Below are positions 6,895 through 13,091 of a stretch of 16,316 nucleotides of DNA, piece after piece. How positions within the stretch are numbered: the first letter of the stretch is position 1; the number at the start of each line of letters is the position of its first letter. The DNA comes from Solobacterium sp. UBA1761. Its GTDB lineage: Bacteria > Bacillota_I > Bacilli_A > Erysipelotrichales > Erysipelotrichaceae. The notes below the pieces were generated by a model. That model was not told where the DNA came from and made no database searches. It saw nothing but the letters and a program-made list of their open reading frames with translations. The position numbers were made by a program, and so were the translations under genes. The stretch is from NCBI GenBank assembly GCA_002315565.1, contig DCHD01000006.1, positions 1-16,316 on the forward strand, written 5' to 3'.

Positions 6895-8142
6895 CTAACT
6901 GTTCTTAATCTTCTCCATAATGCTTGGTGCATTCTTTGTGAGTTTCTTGACGCTTAAGTCCTGAGCCTTGTCATTGGCTAGTCTTAAGTTTCTTTCACTT
7001 GAAACAAGATCAGCTCTGGTCTTTTCAAGCGCTTTGATTGTTTTATCAATATCATCAATCGCGTCAAGGAATTTTTTTGAAGCCAACTCATAATTCTTCG
7101 CAAAGCCTTCTTTGAAGGTATTCATATTATTTTCAAAATTAGTAAAATCAACATCCTGTGCTTTCGCAACTTCCAACTGTTTCTTATAAGACATTGAGTT
7201 TAGTGCGGCGTTTCTTAAAATAGTAATAATCGGAATAAAGTTCTGAGGTCTGACCACATACATCTTTTCGTATTTGTGTGACATATCGACAATGCCCTGA
7301 TTATAGAGTTCACTGTCCATTTCCAGTAAAGAAACAAGAATTGCATATTCGCATTTCTTTGCCACTCTGTCTTTATCAAGTTTCAAAAGAAAATCTTCGT
7401 TTTTATGTTTTGTTGAAGTTTCATCTGCTTCGTTCTTCATTTCAAACATGATTGAAAGAATCTCAGTTCCATCATCATCTGTTTCTCTGTAGATAAAGTC
7501 ACCCTTTGAACCGCCAGAAGCGTCATTGTCTTTTTCAAAATAGACATTTCTGAATAAAGGTCTTACTTTCTCAAATTCGGTGTAGCAGTGTTGTTCAAGG
7601 TTTTCACCTATCATCTTGGTAGACTGTTTAGCCTTGAACTCTTTATAGTAAGCAATAAGGTCATCTTTATCGGTAAGCTGCTTTCTGAACGATTCTTCAC
7701 TTGCCTGCTTGCTGGCCTTAAGTTCAGCAATTTCCTGCTCTTTTATGGAAACAGCTTTACTTACTTCAAGTTCCTTTTCTGTTTCCTTGCCAGACAGTTC
7801 ACTCTTAAGTTTCAGAATCTCTGAATCTTTCTTTACAATCTCATTTGTCAAAGACTCTTTAGTATTGGCCTTAGCCAGTTCAATTCTGCTTTCGTAACTG
7901 TTAAGTTCATTTTTAAGTCTTTCAATTTCTTTTTCTTTATCTGAAATAAGATCCTTAACTTTGTTTTCATTCTGAGCTTTCAAAAGATTCAATGAATTCT
8001 CTTTATCTTTTCTGAATTCATCTTCTCTTCTTCTTAGCTCTTCATTAAACTCATGGTCACGTATCTGTTTTGCAATAGATTCGTAATTTGATTCATCAAT
8101 GGTGAATACCTCGCCACAATTTGGACATTTGATTTCGTTCAT
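6895..8142 (-). CDS. DUF2130 coiled-coil protein, putative RmuC-like nuclease core
   Basis: This is a 415-aa protein of the DUF2130 family. An N-terminal half zinc ribbon (C6-P-N-C9, MNEIKCPNCGEVFTID) has no second CxxC pair. It is followed by a long charged coiled coil (about residues 28-170) and a globular core (about 171-315) with GENLEQHCYTEFE, GSKGDFIY (D215) and IMFEMKNE (E234, K236). The spacing D-x18-E-x-K is the pattern of the PD-(D/E)XK nuclease fold. Coiled coil plus such a core is the architecture of RmuC; the nuclease reading is my inference. A second helical stretch fills 325-410. An AAGGGGG site overlaps the stop of the DUF1232 gene 11 bases upstream, and the macrodomain gene follows after 2 bases, so the three genes are one transcript. 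No signal peptide or TM is seen. Confidence 0.87.
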   Translation of the reverse strand: MNEIKCPNCGEVFTIDESNYESIAKQIRDHEFNEELRRREDEFRKDKENSLNLLKAQNENKVKDLISDKEKEIERLKNELNSYESRIELAKANTKESLTNEIVKKDSEILKLKSELSGKETEKELEVSKAVSIKEQEIAELKASKQASEESFRKQLTDKDDLIAYYKEFKAKQSTKMIGENLEQHCYTEFEKVRPLFRNVYFEKDNDASGGSKGDFIYRETDDDGTEILSIMFEMKNEADETSTKHKNEDFLLKLDKDRVAKKCEYAILVSLLEMDSELYNQGIVDMSHKYEKMYVVRPQNFIPIITILRNAALNSMSYKKQLEVAKAQDVDFTNFENNMNTFKEGFAKNYELASKKFLDAIDDIDKTIKALEKTRADLVSSERNLRLANDKAQDLSVKKLTKNAPSIMEKIKNS

Positions 8143-8153
8143 ATATATCCCCC

Positions 8154-8564
8154 TTATTTTTCTAATGTATTCTGGTTGTCACGCCATTTCTTAAAGTCTT
8201 CAACATCTGACAATGCCGTCTTCAGGCACAGCCCTATAACAAGTGCATCATCAACAAGTCCTACTCCCGGAATAAAATCAGGAATGATATCGATTGGATT
8301 GACAATATAAAGCAGCGCTCCTACTATCGCAACAATTGTTCCGACTGGAACATCTTTATAATCACCCTTCACATAGTGTTTGAGCATCTGCACAAGTGTT
8401 GGTATTTCTTTTAATTCATTAACAAGTTCAATATCTTTGATCTTTGTTTCTACCTGGCCAATCAGGTTCTTCAGTTTTGAAGGATCATTTATAAAGCCTT
8501 TGGCTTTGTTTGAAAGTTCCATATAAACTTCTTTAACTTTTTCAATAATTTCTTCTTTAGTCAT
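8154..8564 (-). CDS. DUF1232 (YkvA-like) small membrane protein
   Basis: This 136-aa protein carries the DUF1232 signature in its second half: VGALLYIVNPIDIIPDFIPGVGLVDDALVIGLCLKTA, about residues 80-118. The NPIDIIPDFIPG.G..DD core is diagnostic for the YkvA family and is predicted to be membrane-inserted or re-entrant. The first 75 residues are charged and helical. The function of the family is unknown. A GAGG site 9 bases before the ATG supports the start. It is the first gene of the group DUF1232-DUF2130-macrodomain, with 11 bases to the next gene. Whether it works with its neighbours or is only co-transcribed is not clear. Confidence 0.87.
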   Translation of the reverse strand: MTKEEIIEKVKEVYMELSNKAKGFINDPSKLKNLIGQVETKIKDIELVNELKEIPTLVQMLKHYVKGDYKDVPVGTIVAIVGALLYIVNPIDIIPDFIPGVGLVDDALVIGLCLKTALSDVEDFKKWRDNQNTLEK

Positions 8565-8838
8565 AGATTATTGCCTCTTCAATATTACTTATATTTTACA
8601 ATACCCATTTTAATTTAAGAAAAGCAGTCCCTGTAACCATACTTCAGGTCTGCATTAGTAAGTTTTGTTTCATTCACCGATACAACAAAGGAGCGAAAAC
8701 GGAAAGGACAAATACTTTGTGAACGAAATGGAATAAAGAAAGAAAAGAAACGATATGAACAAAAAAATGAATAACACAAGTCTTTTTCAAGACACTTATA
8801 GTATATAAAGACTGCTGTGCAAAAATATTACCACAAAA
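8565..8838. other. Intergenic stretch with no supportable gene
   Basis: These roughly 275 bases separate the LacX-like gene from the DUF1232 gene. The end next to 8565 holds the candidate operon promoter. The middle (about 8690-8775) is strikingly purine-rich on the plus strand. A plus-strand frame stays open from 8637 to 8774 (45 codons, Lys/Arg/Glu-rich) but has no in-frame ATG. A 17-codon ATG frame at 8754-8807 has no convincing SD. A loose 7-bp inverted repeat (AGTCTTT/AAAGACT) flanks about 8778-8812. I see no tRNA or known RNA motif. Confidence 0.6.
8593..8621 (-). promoter_or_regulatory. Candidate promoter for the DUF1232-DUF2130-macrodomain operon
   Basis: On the minus strand, TTCTTA (8616-8621) and TAAAAT (8593-8598) are separated by 17 bases. 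The ATG at 8564 follows after about 28 bases with a GAGG site between. The -35 is weak, so this is only a candidate. Confidence 0.4.
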
Positions 8839-8860
8839 AAGAAACGGTATTCCGTTTCTT
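8834..8860 (-). terminator. Intrinsic terminator after the LacX-like gene
   Basis: On the minus strand a 9-bp stem (AAGAAACGG / CCGTTTCTT, 8852-8860 and 8839-8847) with a 4-base loop overlaps the TAA stop codon. Its 3' side runs into TTTTTTG, giving a strong U-tract. Confidence 0.88.
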
Positions 8861-9689
8861 ATTCAACTTCAATTGAGTATGAGATATTGAATGTTTCACC
8901 ACTCTTGAGATAGTGAAGTTCAAATTCATCACCGAATGGATTGGTTGTATTCTTGATGTCATCAATTGAACACCAAGGTTCAATACACATGAATCCAGAG
9001 TTTCTGTTCGGTGTCCACATTGCCAGATATTTGAATTCTTTAGCATCAATTTTTACTGTATAGTCTTTTCTTACAAGTTCATATGTAGTTGTCTTTAACG
9101 GTTTGAATATTACTGTATGATATTTTGCAATGTCTTCAACAAAATCAGTCAACTGATATTCACCAAGTTTCATTTCTATTGAATCTTTTGTTGTAGGATT
9201 GGTCAGTACCTGAGCAGTTTCATCTTTGTCAAAGACCATTCTGTCTTCATTAAAGTTGCATACAAATCCTGGATGAATACCGAAAGTAAACGGCATAACT
9301 TTTTCATCATCGTTTCTGATTGCATATGAAATGATTACTTTGTTGCCTTCCAGTCTGTATGAAATCTGATAGTTGAATATGAATGGATACTGTTTAAGGG
9401 TATTCTCATCAGCTTTTAACTCCATAGTTACTTCATTTGCATCTTCTTTAATGCAATCAAGTTCAGCATATCTGATCAGGCCGTGGTTTTTGATCGGATA
9501 AGTAACTCCATCAAGTACGTATTCTTTTGTGTTTGGTGAAGAAATAATCGGAAACAGTGTAGGATTTTTTCCTGACCAGTATTCACCGGTTCCATCATAG
9601 AGAACATTTGCACCTTTATAGAATAAAGATGTCATTTCTCCAGCTTTTGTTGTCAGATTAAGTTCTAGTACATTATTCTTTAGTTTCAT
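8859..9689 (-). CDS. LacX-like aldose 1-epimerase family protein
   Basis: This 276-aa protein of the galactose-mutarotase fold would interconvert sugar anomers in the cytoplasm or bind a sugar or sugar phosphate. Family marks are TLFPIISSP near residue 45, the KNHGLIRYAEL block (the His is the expected catalytic residue), FGIHPGFV in the middle, and AMWTPNRNSGFMCIEPWCSIDDI near the end. These match the LacX subgroup of aldose epimerases. Two ATGs lie six bases apart. GAGG (9699-9702) is only 3 bases from the ATG at 9695 but 9 bases from that at 9689, so I take the inner one; the longer form adds Met-Thr. The gene has its own -10 (TATAAT at 9709-9714) and a strong terminator at its stop codon, so it is probably monocistronic. 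No lactose or galactose genes are adjacent, so the substrate is open. Confidence 0.87.
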   Translation of the reverse strand: MKLKNNVLELNLTTKAGEMTSLFYKGANVLYDGTGEYWSGKNPTLFPIISSPNTKEYVLDGVTYPIKNHGLIRYAELDCIKEDANEVTMELKADENTLKQYPFIFNYQISYRLEGNKVIISYAIRNDDEKVMPFTFGIHPGFVCNFNEDRMVFDKDETAQVLTNPTTKDSIEMKLGEYQLTDFVEDIAKYHTVIFKPLKTTTYELVRKDYTVKIDAKEFKYLAMWTPNRNSGFMCIEPWCSIDDIKNTTNPFGDEFELHYLKSGETFNISYSIEVE

Positions 9690-9708
9690 TGTCATTTACC
9701 TCAATACT

Positions 9709-9739
9709 ATTATATAAAAGCTTGCTCAATAATTGTTAA
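9709..9739 (-). promoter_or_regulatory. Promoter of the LacX-like gene
   Basis: A perfect TATAAT (9709-9714) is preceded by TTAACA (9734-9739) at a 19-base spacing on the minus strand. The predicted start of transcription, near 9702, falls on the GAGG site, so the untranslated leader would be only about a dozen bases long. Confidence 0.55.
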
Positions 9740-9744
9740 ATGGC

Positions 9745-9774
9745 GAAGGGACAGCCGATTAGGACTGTCCCTTC
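9745..9774. repeat. Strong 10-bp-stem hairpin without a U-tract
   Basis: GAAGGGACAG (9745-9754) pairs perfectly with CTGTCCCTTC (9765-9774) around a 10-base loop that can add two more C-G pairs past a bulged A. No T-run follows on either strand, so it is not a typical intrinsic terminator. GGGACAG/CTGTCCC hairpins of this kind recall REP-like palindromes mobilised by REP-associated tyrosine transposases; that link is inference. Confidence 0.7.
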
Positions 9775-9780
9775 TAATTG

Positions 9781-9799
9781 AACGCATGCGTTTGATCAA
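9781..9799. repeat. Two adjacent perfect palindromes, possible operator
   Basis: AACGCATGCGTT (9781-9792) and TTGATCAA (9792-9799) share one base and lie between the Suppressor-of-fused gene's stop and the REP-like hairpin. The 12-bp palindrome could be a regulator-binding site, but it sits about 40 bases upstream of the LacX promoter's -35, and no regulator gene is nearby. Confidence 0.4.
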
Positions 9800-9817
9800 C
9801 TTTATTTTAGCACGAGA

Positions 9818-10450
9818 TCAGGAAATTTCATCAGGAATAATATGATCTCTTGAAATATCAATTCGTGCCATATCATTATCATTCAGATCGAATGAATTCA
9901 TATATTCACCAATAAATCTAAGATATCCGTCTTTATTTTCTTTTATCCATTCGGTTTCATCCCTGTATACAGGAATAAAGAGCAGGAAATTAACAATCTT
10001 TTCATTGAGTTTCAGTGGTTCAAATATTGAAAACAGCATAGCATATGGATAACCGAAAGTCTCACGGAAACTTTCTGACAACATAACAATATGCCCGTTA
10101 GACAGATATGTATCATTCTCAAAAGGATAATTGACAAGTCCAGTGATTTCTTCAACGATGACACTGAAATCTCTTGAGCCCTTTTCAACATCTTTGGATG
10201 CATAGGCTATTATTTCACAGTTTCGATCTGCTGAATTAATTGCGTTCATACTGTTGGCACCCATGCCGATGGTTGCAAAAGCAAGTTCATCTGAATCATC
10301 AGAAAGAACCATTATTTCCGGATTTACGTAATGGCATCTGTCAACATCGATTCCCTGTTTTTGACCGTTATAGTCCTTAAGATAATCCAGTATATAACTC
10401 AGTACTGTATCGAACTCTTCTTCTGTGTAATATTTCTGTCTGAATCCCAT
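9818..10450 (-). CDS. Suppressor-of-fused (SUFU) domain protein
   Basis: This soluble protein of 210 aa matches the bacterial SUFU family. Family features are LAFATIGMGANSMN, followed by CEIIAYASKDVEKG, TYLSNGHIVML, FGYPYAMLFSIFEPLKL, and NFLLFIPVYRDETEW near the end. Bacterial SUFU proteins are predicted immunity proteins of polymorphic toxin systems (comparative-genomics work by Aravind and colleagues), but no toxin gene is visible here. The frame is open back to a GTG at 10471, seven codons further upstream. A TATAAT at 10476-10481 ends only four bases before that GTG, so transcription probably begins at about the GTG. I therefore prefer the ATG at 10450, although its SD (AGAAG) is weak. 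No clear U-tract terminator follows the stop. The family call is good; the role is inferred from the family. Confidence 0.82.
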   Translation of the reverse strand: MGFRQKYYTEEEFDTVLSYILDYLKDYNGQKQGIDVDRCHYVNPEIMVLSDDSDELAFATIGMGANSMNAINSADRNCEIIAYASKDVEKGSRDFSVIVEEITGLVNYPFENDTYLSNGHIVMLSESFRETFGYPYAMLFSIFEPLKLNEKIVNFLLFIPVYRDETEWIKENKDGYLRFIGEYMNSFDLNDNDMARIDISRDHIIPDEIS

Positions 10451-10463
10451 TGTTTTCTTCTTT

Positions 10464-10495
10464 TTGAACACTAATATTATACCATTTGTGATAAT
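10464..10495 (+). promoter_or_regulatory. deoC promoter overlapping the SUFU promoter
   Basis: On the plus strand, TTGAAC (10464-10469) and the extended -10 TGT-GATAAT (10487-10495) lie upstream of deoC, with a long 20-base spacer that the extended -10 could compensate. On the minus strand TATAAT (10476-10481) for the SUFU gene falls inside that spacer. The two divergent promoters therefore share the same 30 bases and may compete. Confidence 0.5.
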
Positions 10496-10523
10496 CTAAA
10501 AGAGATTAAAGGAAGATATAAAA

Positions 10524-11180
10524 ATGGAAATAAACAGATATATTGACCATGTCTCATTAAAAACTGAAGCCAGTTCAAAAGAAATAACCAAGCTCTGTGA
10601 AGAAGCAAGAAAATACAACTTCAAAGCTGTAGCAGTAAACTCTGCCTGGACTGATCTGGCAGTAGAACTGCTTAAAGGAACCGATGTCATTGTAGCCCCT
10701 ACAATCGGCTTCCCTCTTGGCGCACAGGCTAGCGAAGTTAAGGCAGCTGAAGGAAAATATGCTAAAGAACACGGCGGTAAAGAAGTTGATATGGTCGTCA
10801 ATGTCGGAAAAGTAAAAGATGGTGATTATGAATATACTGTAAAAGATATCAAAGCTGTAGTTGATGCCTGCAACCCTGTTCCTGTTAAGGTAATACTTGA
10901 AACATGTCTTCTTAGCGATGAAGAAAAGATTATGGTATGTAAAGCGGCTGTAGATGCCGGTGCCTACATGGTAAAAACGTCAACAGGATTCAATGCGGCA
11001 GGTGCAACAATTGAAGATATAAAACTGATGAAGAAAGCAGTAGAAGGCAAATGCCTTGTCAAAGCAAGCGGTGGTATAAGAACCTACGAACAGGCCATGG
11101 CTCTTATTGAAGCAGGAGCTGACAGACTTGGCTGCTCATGCGGAGTAATGCTTGTTGAAGAAGAAAGAAAGCACAGGTAA
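10524..11180 (+). CDS. deoC: Deoxyribose-phosphate aldolase
   Basis: DeoC cleaves 2-deoxyribose 5-phosphate to glyceraldehyde 3-phosphate and acetaldehyde, the last step of deoxynucleoside catabolism in the cytoplasm. The 218-aa length is usual. Key residues are visible: Schiff-base Lys151 in VKTSTGF, Lys180 in VKASGG, and Asp89 in EVDMVVNVG; the FPLGAQASEVKAAE block is also intact. The N-terminal motif, usually DHT-L-L-K-P, reads DHVSLKTEA here, a mild departure. GGAAG eight bases before the ATG supports the start. The only co-transcribed neighbour is the small gene three bases downstream. No deoxynucleoside phosphorylase, phosphopentomutase or DeoR-type regulator is in the window, so regulation cannot be read beyond the divergent promoter. 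Confidence 0.95.
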   Translation: MEINRYIDHVSLKTEASSKEITKLCEEARKYNFKAVAVNSAWTDLAVELLKGTDVIVAPTIGFPLGAQASEVKAAEGKYAKEHGGKEVDMVVNVGKVKDGDYEYTVKDIKAVVDACNPVPVKVILETCLLSDEEKIMVCKAAVDAGAYMVKTSTGFNAAGATIEDIKLMKKAVEGKCLVKASGGIRTYEQAMALIEAGADRLGCSCGVMLVEEERKHR

Positions 11181-11183
11181 AAC

Positions 11184-11537
11184 ATGAAAGAACTTAAAAT
11201 TGAAATAGTAAAACTGTCAGAAAAAGACATTATCACAACAAGCATTGGATATACAGACTGTTTTTCTTCTTATTTCTATATTCAGAAAGATGCAGGTCAG
11301 ACAAGTGATCAGGCATATGCAAAATACGGATTCTACTACAACAGCGGAAGATATGCCGATCATCCAGATGCTGATTTAGGTTTTGAAATGGCTCAAAATG
11401 TTGAAGGCTTTGAAGAGGCATTTACAAACCTTCCTGCCGGTCACTACCATGTCAATGAAGATGGTGTAATCGGCAAATGCGGAAATACTACTAAACATAC
11501 TGCAGGCATTGACTTCCTGCACAAGTTTAAGAATTAA
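11184..11537 (+). CDS. Small unknown protein co-transcribed with deoC
   Basis: I do not recognise this 117-aa protein. It is soluble, without signal peptide or TM segment, and acidic overall. It is rich in aromatic residues around 27-58 (SSYFYIQ, KYGFYYNSGRY), with a GHYHVNEDG turn near 86-94 and two cysteines (in TDCFSS and KCGNT). The start lies three bases after the deoC stop with an AGG just before, so co-transcription and possible coupling with deoC are likely. A strong terminator follows directly. The frame fits a real gene: it is the only long plus-strand frame here, it is correctly placed between stop and terminator, and base use matches the neighbours. Confidence 0.75.
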   Translation: MKELKIEIVKLSEKDIITTSIGYTDCFSSYFYIQKDAGQTSDQAYAKYGFYYNSGRYADHPDADLGFEMAQNVEGFEEAFTNLPAGHYHVNEDGVIGKCGNTTKHTAGIDFLHKFKN

Positions 11538-11574
11538 AAAAAAATACGAACCAATATAAATTGGTTCGTTTTTC
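11536..11574. terminator. Bidirectional terminator between the deoC operon and the M20 gene
   Basis: A perfect 10-bp stem (ACGAACCAAT at 11546-11555, ATTGGTTCGT at 11560-11569) with a 4-base loop is flanked by an A-run on the left and a T-run on the right. It can thus stop transcripts from both convergent genes. Confidence 0.9.
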
Positions 11575-11576
11575 TT

Positions 11577-13022
11577 CTATCTTGTTTCCTGGATTTTAAT
11601 AAGTTCTTTATAATAATCGACCGCCAAAGGAAGTGCAGTGATATAGATGTTCTCATCGATACCATGCATTGAGGCAAGCTGATCAGGAAGAGTACAGATT
11701 GGAGAGAATCTGACACAGTTGTCACAGACAGGATCATAAAATCTTGAATCAGTACCTCCGGTTACAACATATGGCATAATTCCAACATTCGGGAATATCT
11801 TTCTTATGCATTCTTCAGTCATATGGAACGGTCTTCCATCAAGGTCAAGCGCATTTGACGGATCTGAACAGTGTACTTCTTCCATCTCGATATCATATTT
11901 CTTCGCAATATCTTTGACGATTCTGTTTGATTCTTCTCTGCCCTGGAATGGGATATAACGAAGGTTTGCTGTTACCCAGGCATCTTGAGGAATAACATTA
12001 TAGCCATTTGAACCCTGCTGCATTGTAAAACAGATGGTTGTCTGCAACATTGCTGCTGCTTCTCTGGAAATCATAGGCATAACCTTAGTGAGTATAGGTT
12101 TAAATAACCAGAGATTGTGCATAACAAGTTTCAGCATGAAACTGTTGGTATATGGTGCAATGTTTTCGAACATAGCATCAACTGCCGGAGTGAATTTAAC
12201 CTTGAAAGGATTATGCTTTTCAATATCGTTTTCAAACTTTGCAAGTCTGACAATCGGTGTATTTTTAGGTGGAGTTGATGAATGGCCACCTTTTGATCTG
12301 GCAGAAAATTTCAGATCACCATATCCTTTTTCAAAGATACCGACAGCAGCAAATGTTCCCTTGATTCCGGCAATCGGATCCTGAACCAGTCCGCCGCCTT
12401 CATCAGATAACATGAAAAGATGAATTCCGTGTTCTTTAAACCAGTTGACCATCTTAGGTGCACCATCACCGCCGATTTCTTCAGTACAGCTTGAACCAAG
12501 ATATACGTCACACTTTGGAGTATATCCTTCTTTCAATAACTCTTCTGCTGCCTCATAGAAAGAGAATACACCAGACTTGATGTCACCGGTTCCCCTTCCG
12601 TATATACGATAGTCATCTGTGATATGGCCAGAATATGGAGGATATTTCCATTCACCTTCAGCAGGCACTACGTCAATATGTGAAATCATGATGATAGGAT
12701 CAAGTGAAGAATCCGTGCCCTTCCACTTCATCATCAGATTTCCGTCAATTTCAATCTTCTCCAGTTTTTCAAAAACAGTTGGAAATTGTTCTTCTAGAAC
12801 TTTGTGGAAGCCTCTGAATTTCTCTACTTCCGGATTTCCGCGATGTGATTCGGTTTCATACTGAATCATCTTTGCGAATTTCTTGCCGTATTCCATTGAT
12901 CTTTCAATGTCTTTGGAAAACTCATATTCAGCTTTCTTAGGTTTAAGAGTCAACGTTCTGATTATGGCAATCAGCAGTAATACGAATAATGTAAAAATTA
13001 CCAATAATATGAAAGTTTTCAT
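11577..13022 (-). CDS. Membrane-anchored M20 family metallopeptidase
   Basis: This 481-aa zinc peptidase of the carboxypeptidase S/PM20D1-like M20 branch removes amino acids from peptides or N-acyl amino acids. Residues 3-22 form one hydrophobic helix (ILLVIFTLFVLLLIAII), an uncleaved anchor. Metal ligands are visible: H115 and D117 (SHIDVVP), D147 (GRGTGDIKSG), E181/E182 (CTEEIGG), D207 (LSDEGG) and H453 (SMHGIDEN). The dimerisation-domain motif GGHSSTPPKN is at 246-254. The frame remains open to 13310, but that would run into the divergent hydrolase gene; the ATG at 13022 has an ideal AGAGGTG site and gives the normal anchor. It ends at a bidirectional terminator. Which side of the membrane the catalytic domain faces is not certain; the short basic-poor N terminus does not settle it. 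Confidence 0.92.
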   Translation of the reverse strand: MKTFILLVIFTLFVLLLIAIIRTLTLKPKKAEYEFSKDIERSMEYGKKFAKMIQYETESHRGNPEVEKFRGFHKVLEEQFPTVFEKLEKIEIDGNLMMKWKGTDSSLDPIIMISHIDVVPAEGEWKYPPYSGHITDDYRIYGRGTGDIKSGVFSFYEAAEELLKEGYTPKCDVYLGSSCTEEIGGDGAPKMVNWFKEHGIHLFMLSDEGGGLVQDPIAGIKGTFAAVGIFEKGYGDLKFSARSKGGHSSTPPKNTPIVRLAKFENDIEKHNPFKVKFTPAVDAMFENIAPYTNSFMLKLVMHNLWLFKPILTKVMPMISREAAAMLQTTICFTMQQGSNGYNVIPQDAWVTANLRYIPFQGREESNRIVKDIAKKYDIEMEEVHCSDPSNALDLDGRPFHMTEECIRKIFPNVGIMPYVVTGGTDSRFYDPVCDNCVRFSPICTLPDQLASMHGIDENIYITALPLAVDYYKELIKIQETR

Positions 13023-13061
13023 GAAAACACCTCTTTCATTAAAATAAATTAAGTTAATTTT

Positions 13062-13089
13062 ACTATAATTACACATAGAGGATAAACAA
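13062..13089. promoter_or_regulatory. Overlapping divergent promoters of the M20 and hydrolase genes
   Basis: On the plus strand TATAAT (13064-13069) serves the hydrolase gene, whose ATG at 13092 has AGAGGAT 8 bases upstream; only a loose -35 (TTAAAA at 13039-13044, 19-base spacer) is seen. On the minus strand TATAGT (13062-13067) with TTGTTT (13084-13089, 16-base spacer) is a candidate for the M20 gene. The two -10 boxes overlap. Confidence 0.4.
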
Positions 13090-13091
13090 TT

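Noticed and set aside
8754..8807. Short plus-strand ATG frame of 17 codons in the intergenic gap
   Set aside because: It is too short, lacks a convincing SD and promoter, and its composition simply follows the A-rich background.
9745..9774. Intrinsic terminator for the SUFU gene
   Set aside because: The stem is strong but no T-run follows on the minus strand, and it lies more than 40 bases after the stop, unlike every other terminator here.
10496..10801. Minus-strand open frame opposite deoC
   Set aside because: It is antisense to a clearly functional deoC, has Ser/Ala-rich composition typical of shadow frames, and has no SD or family likeness.
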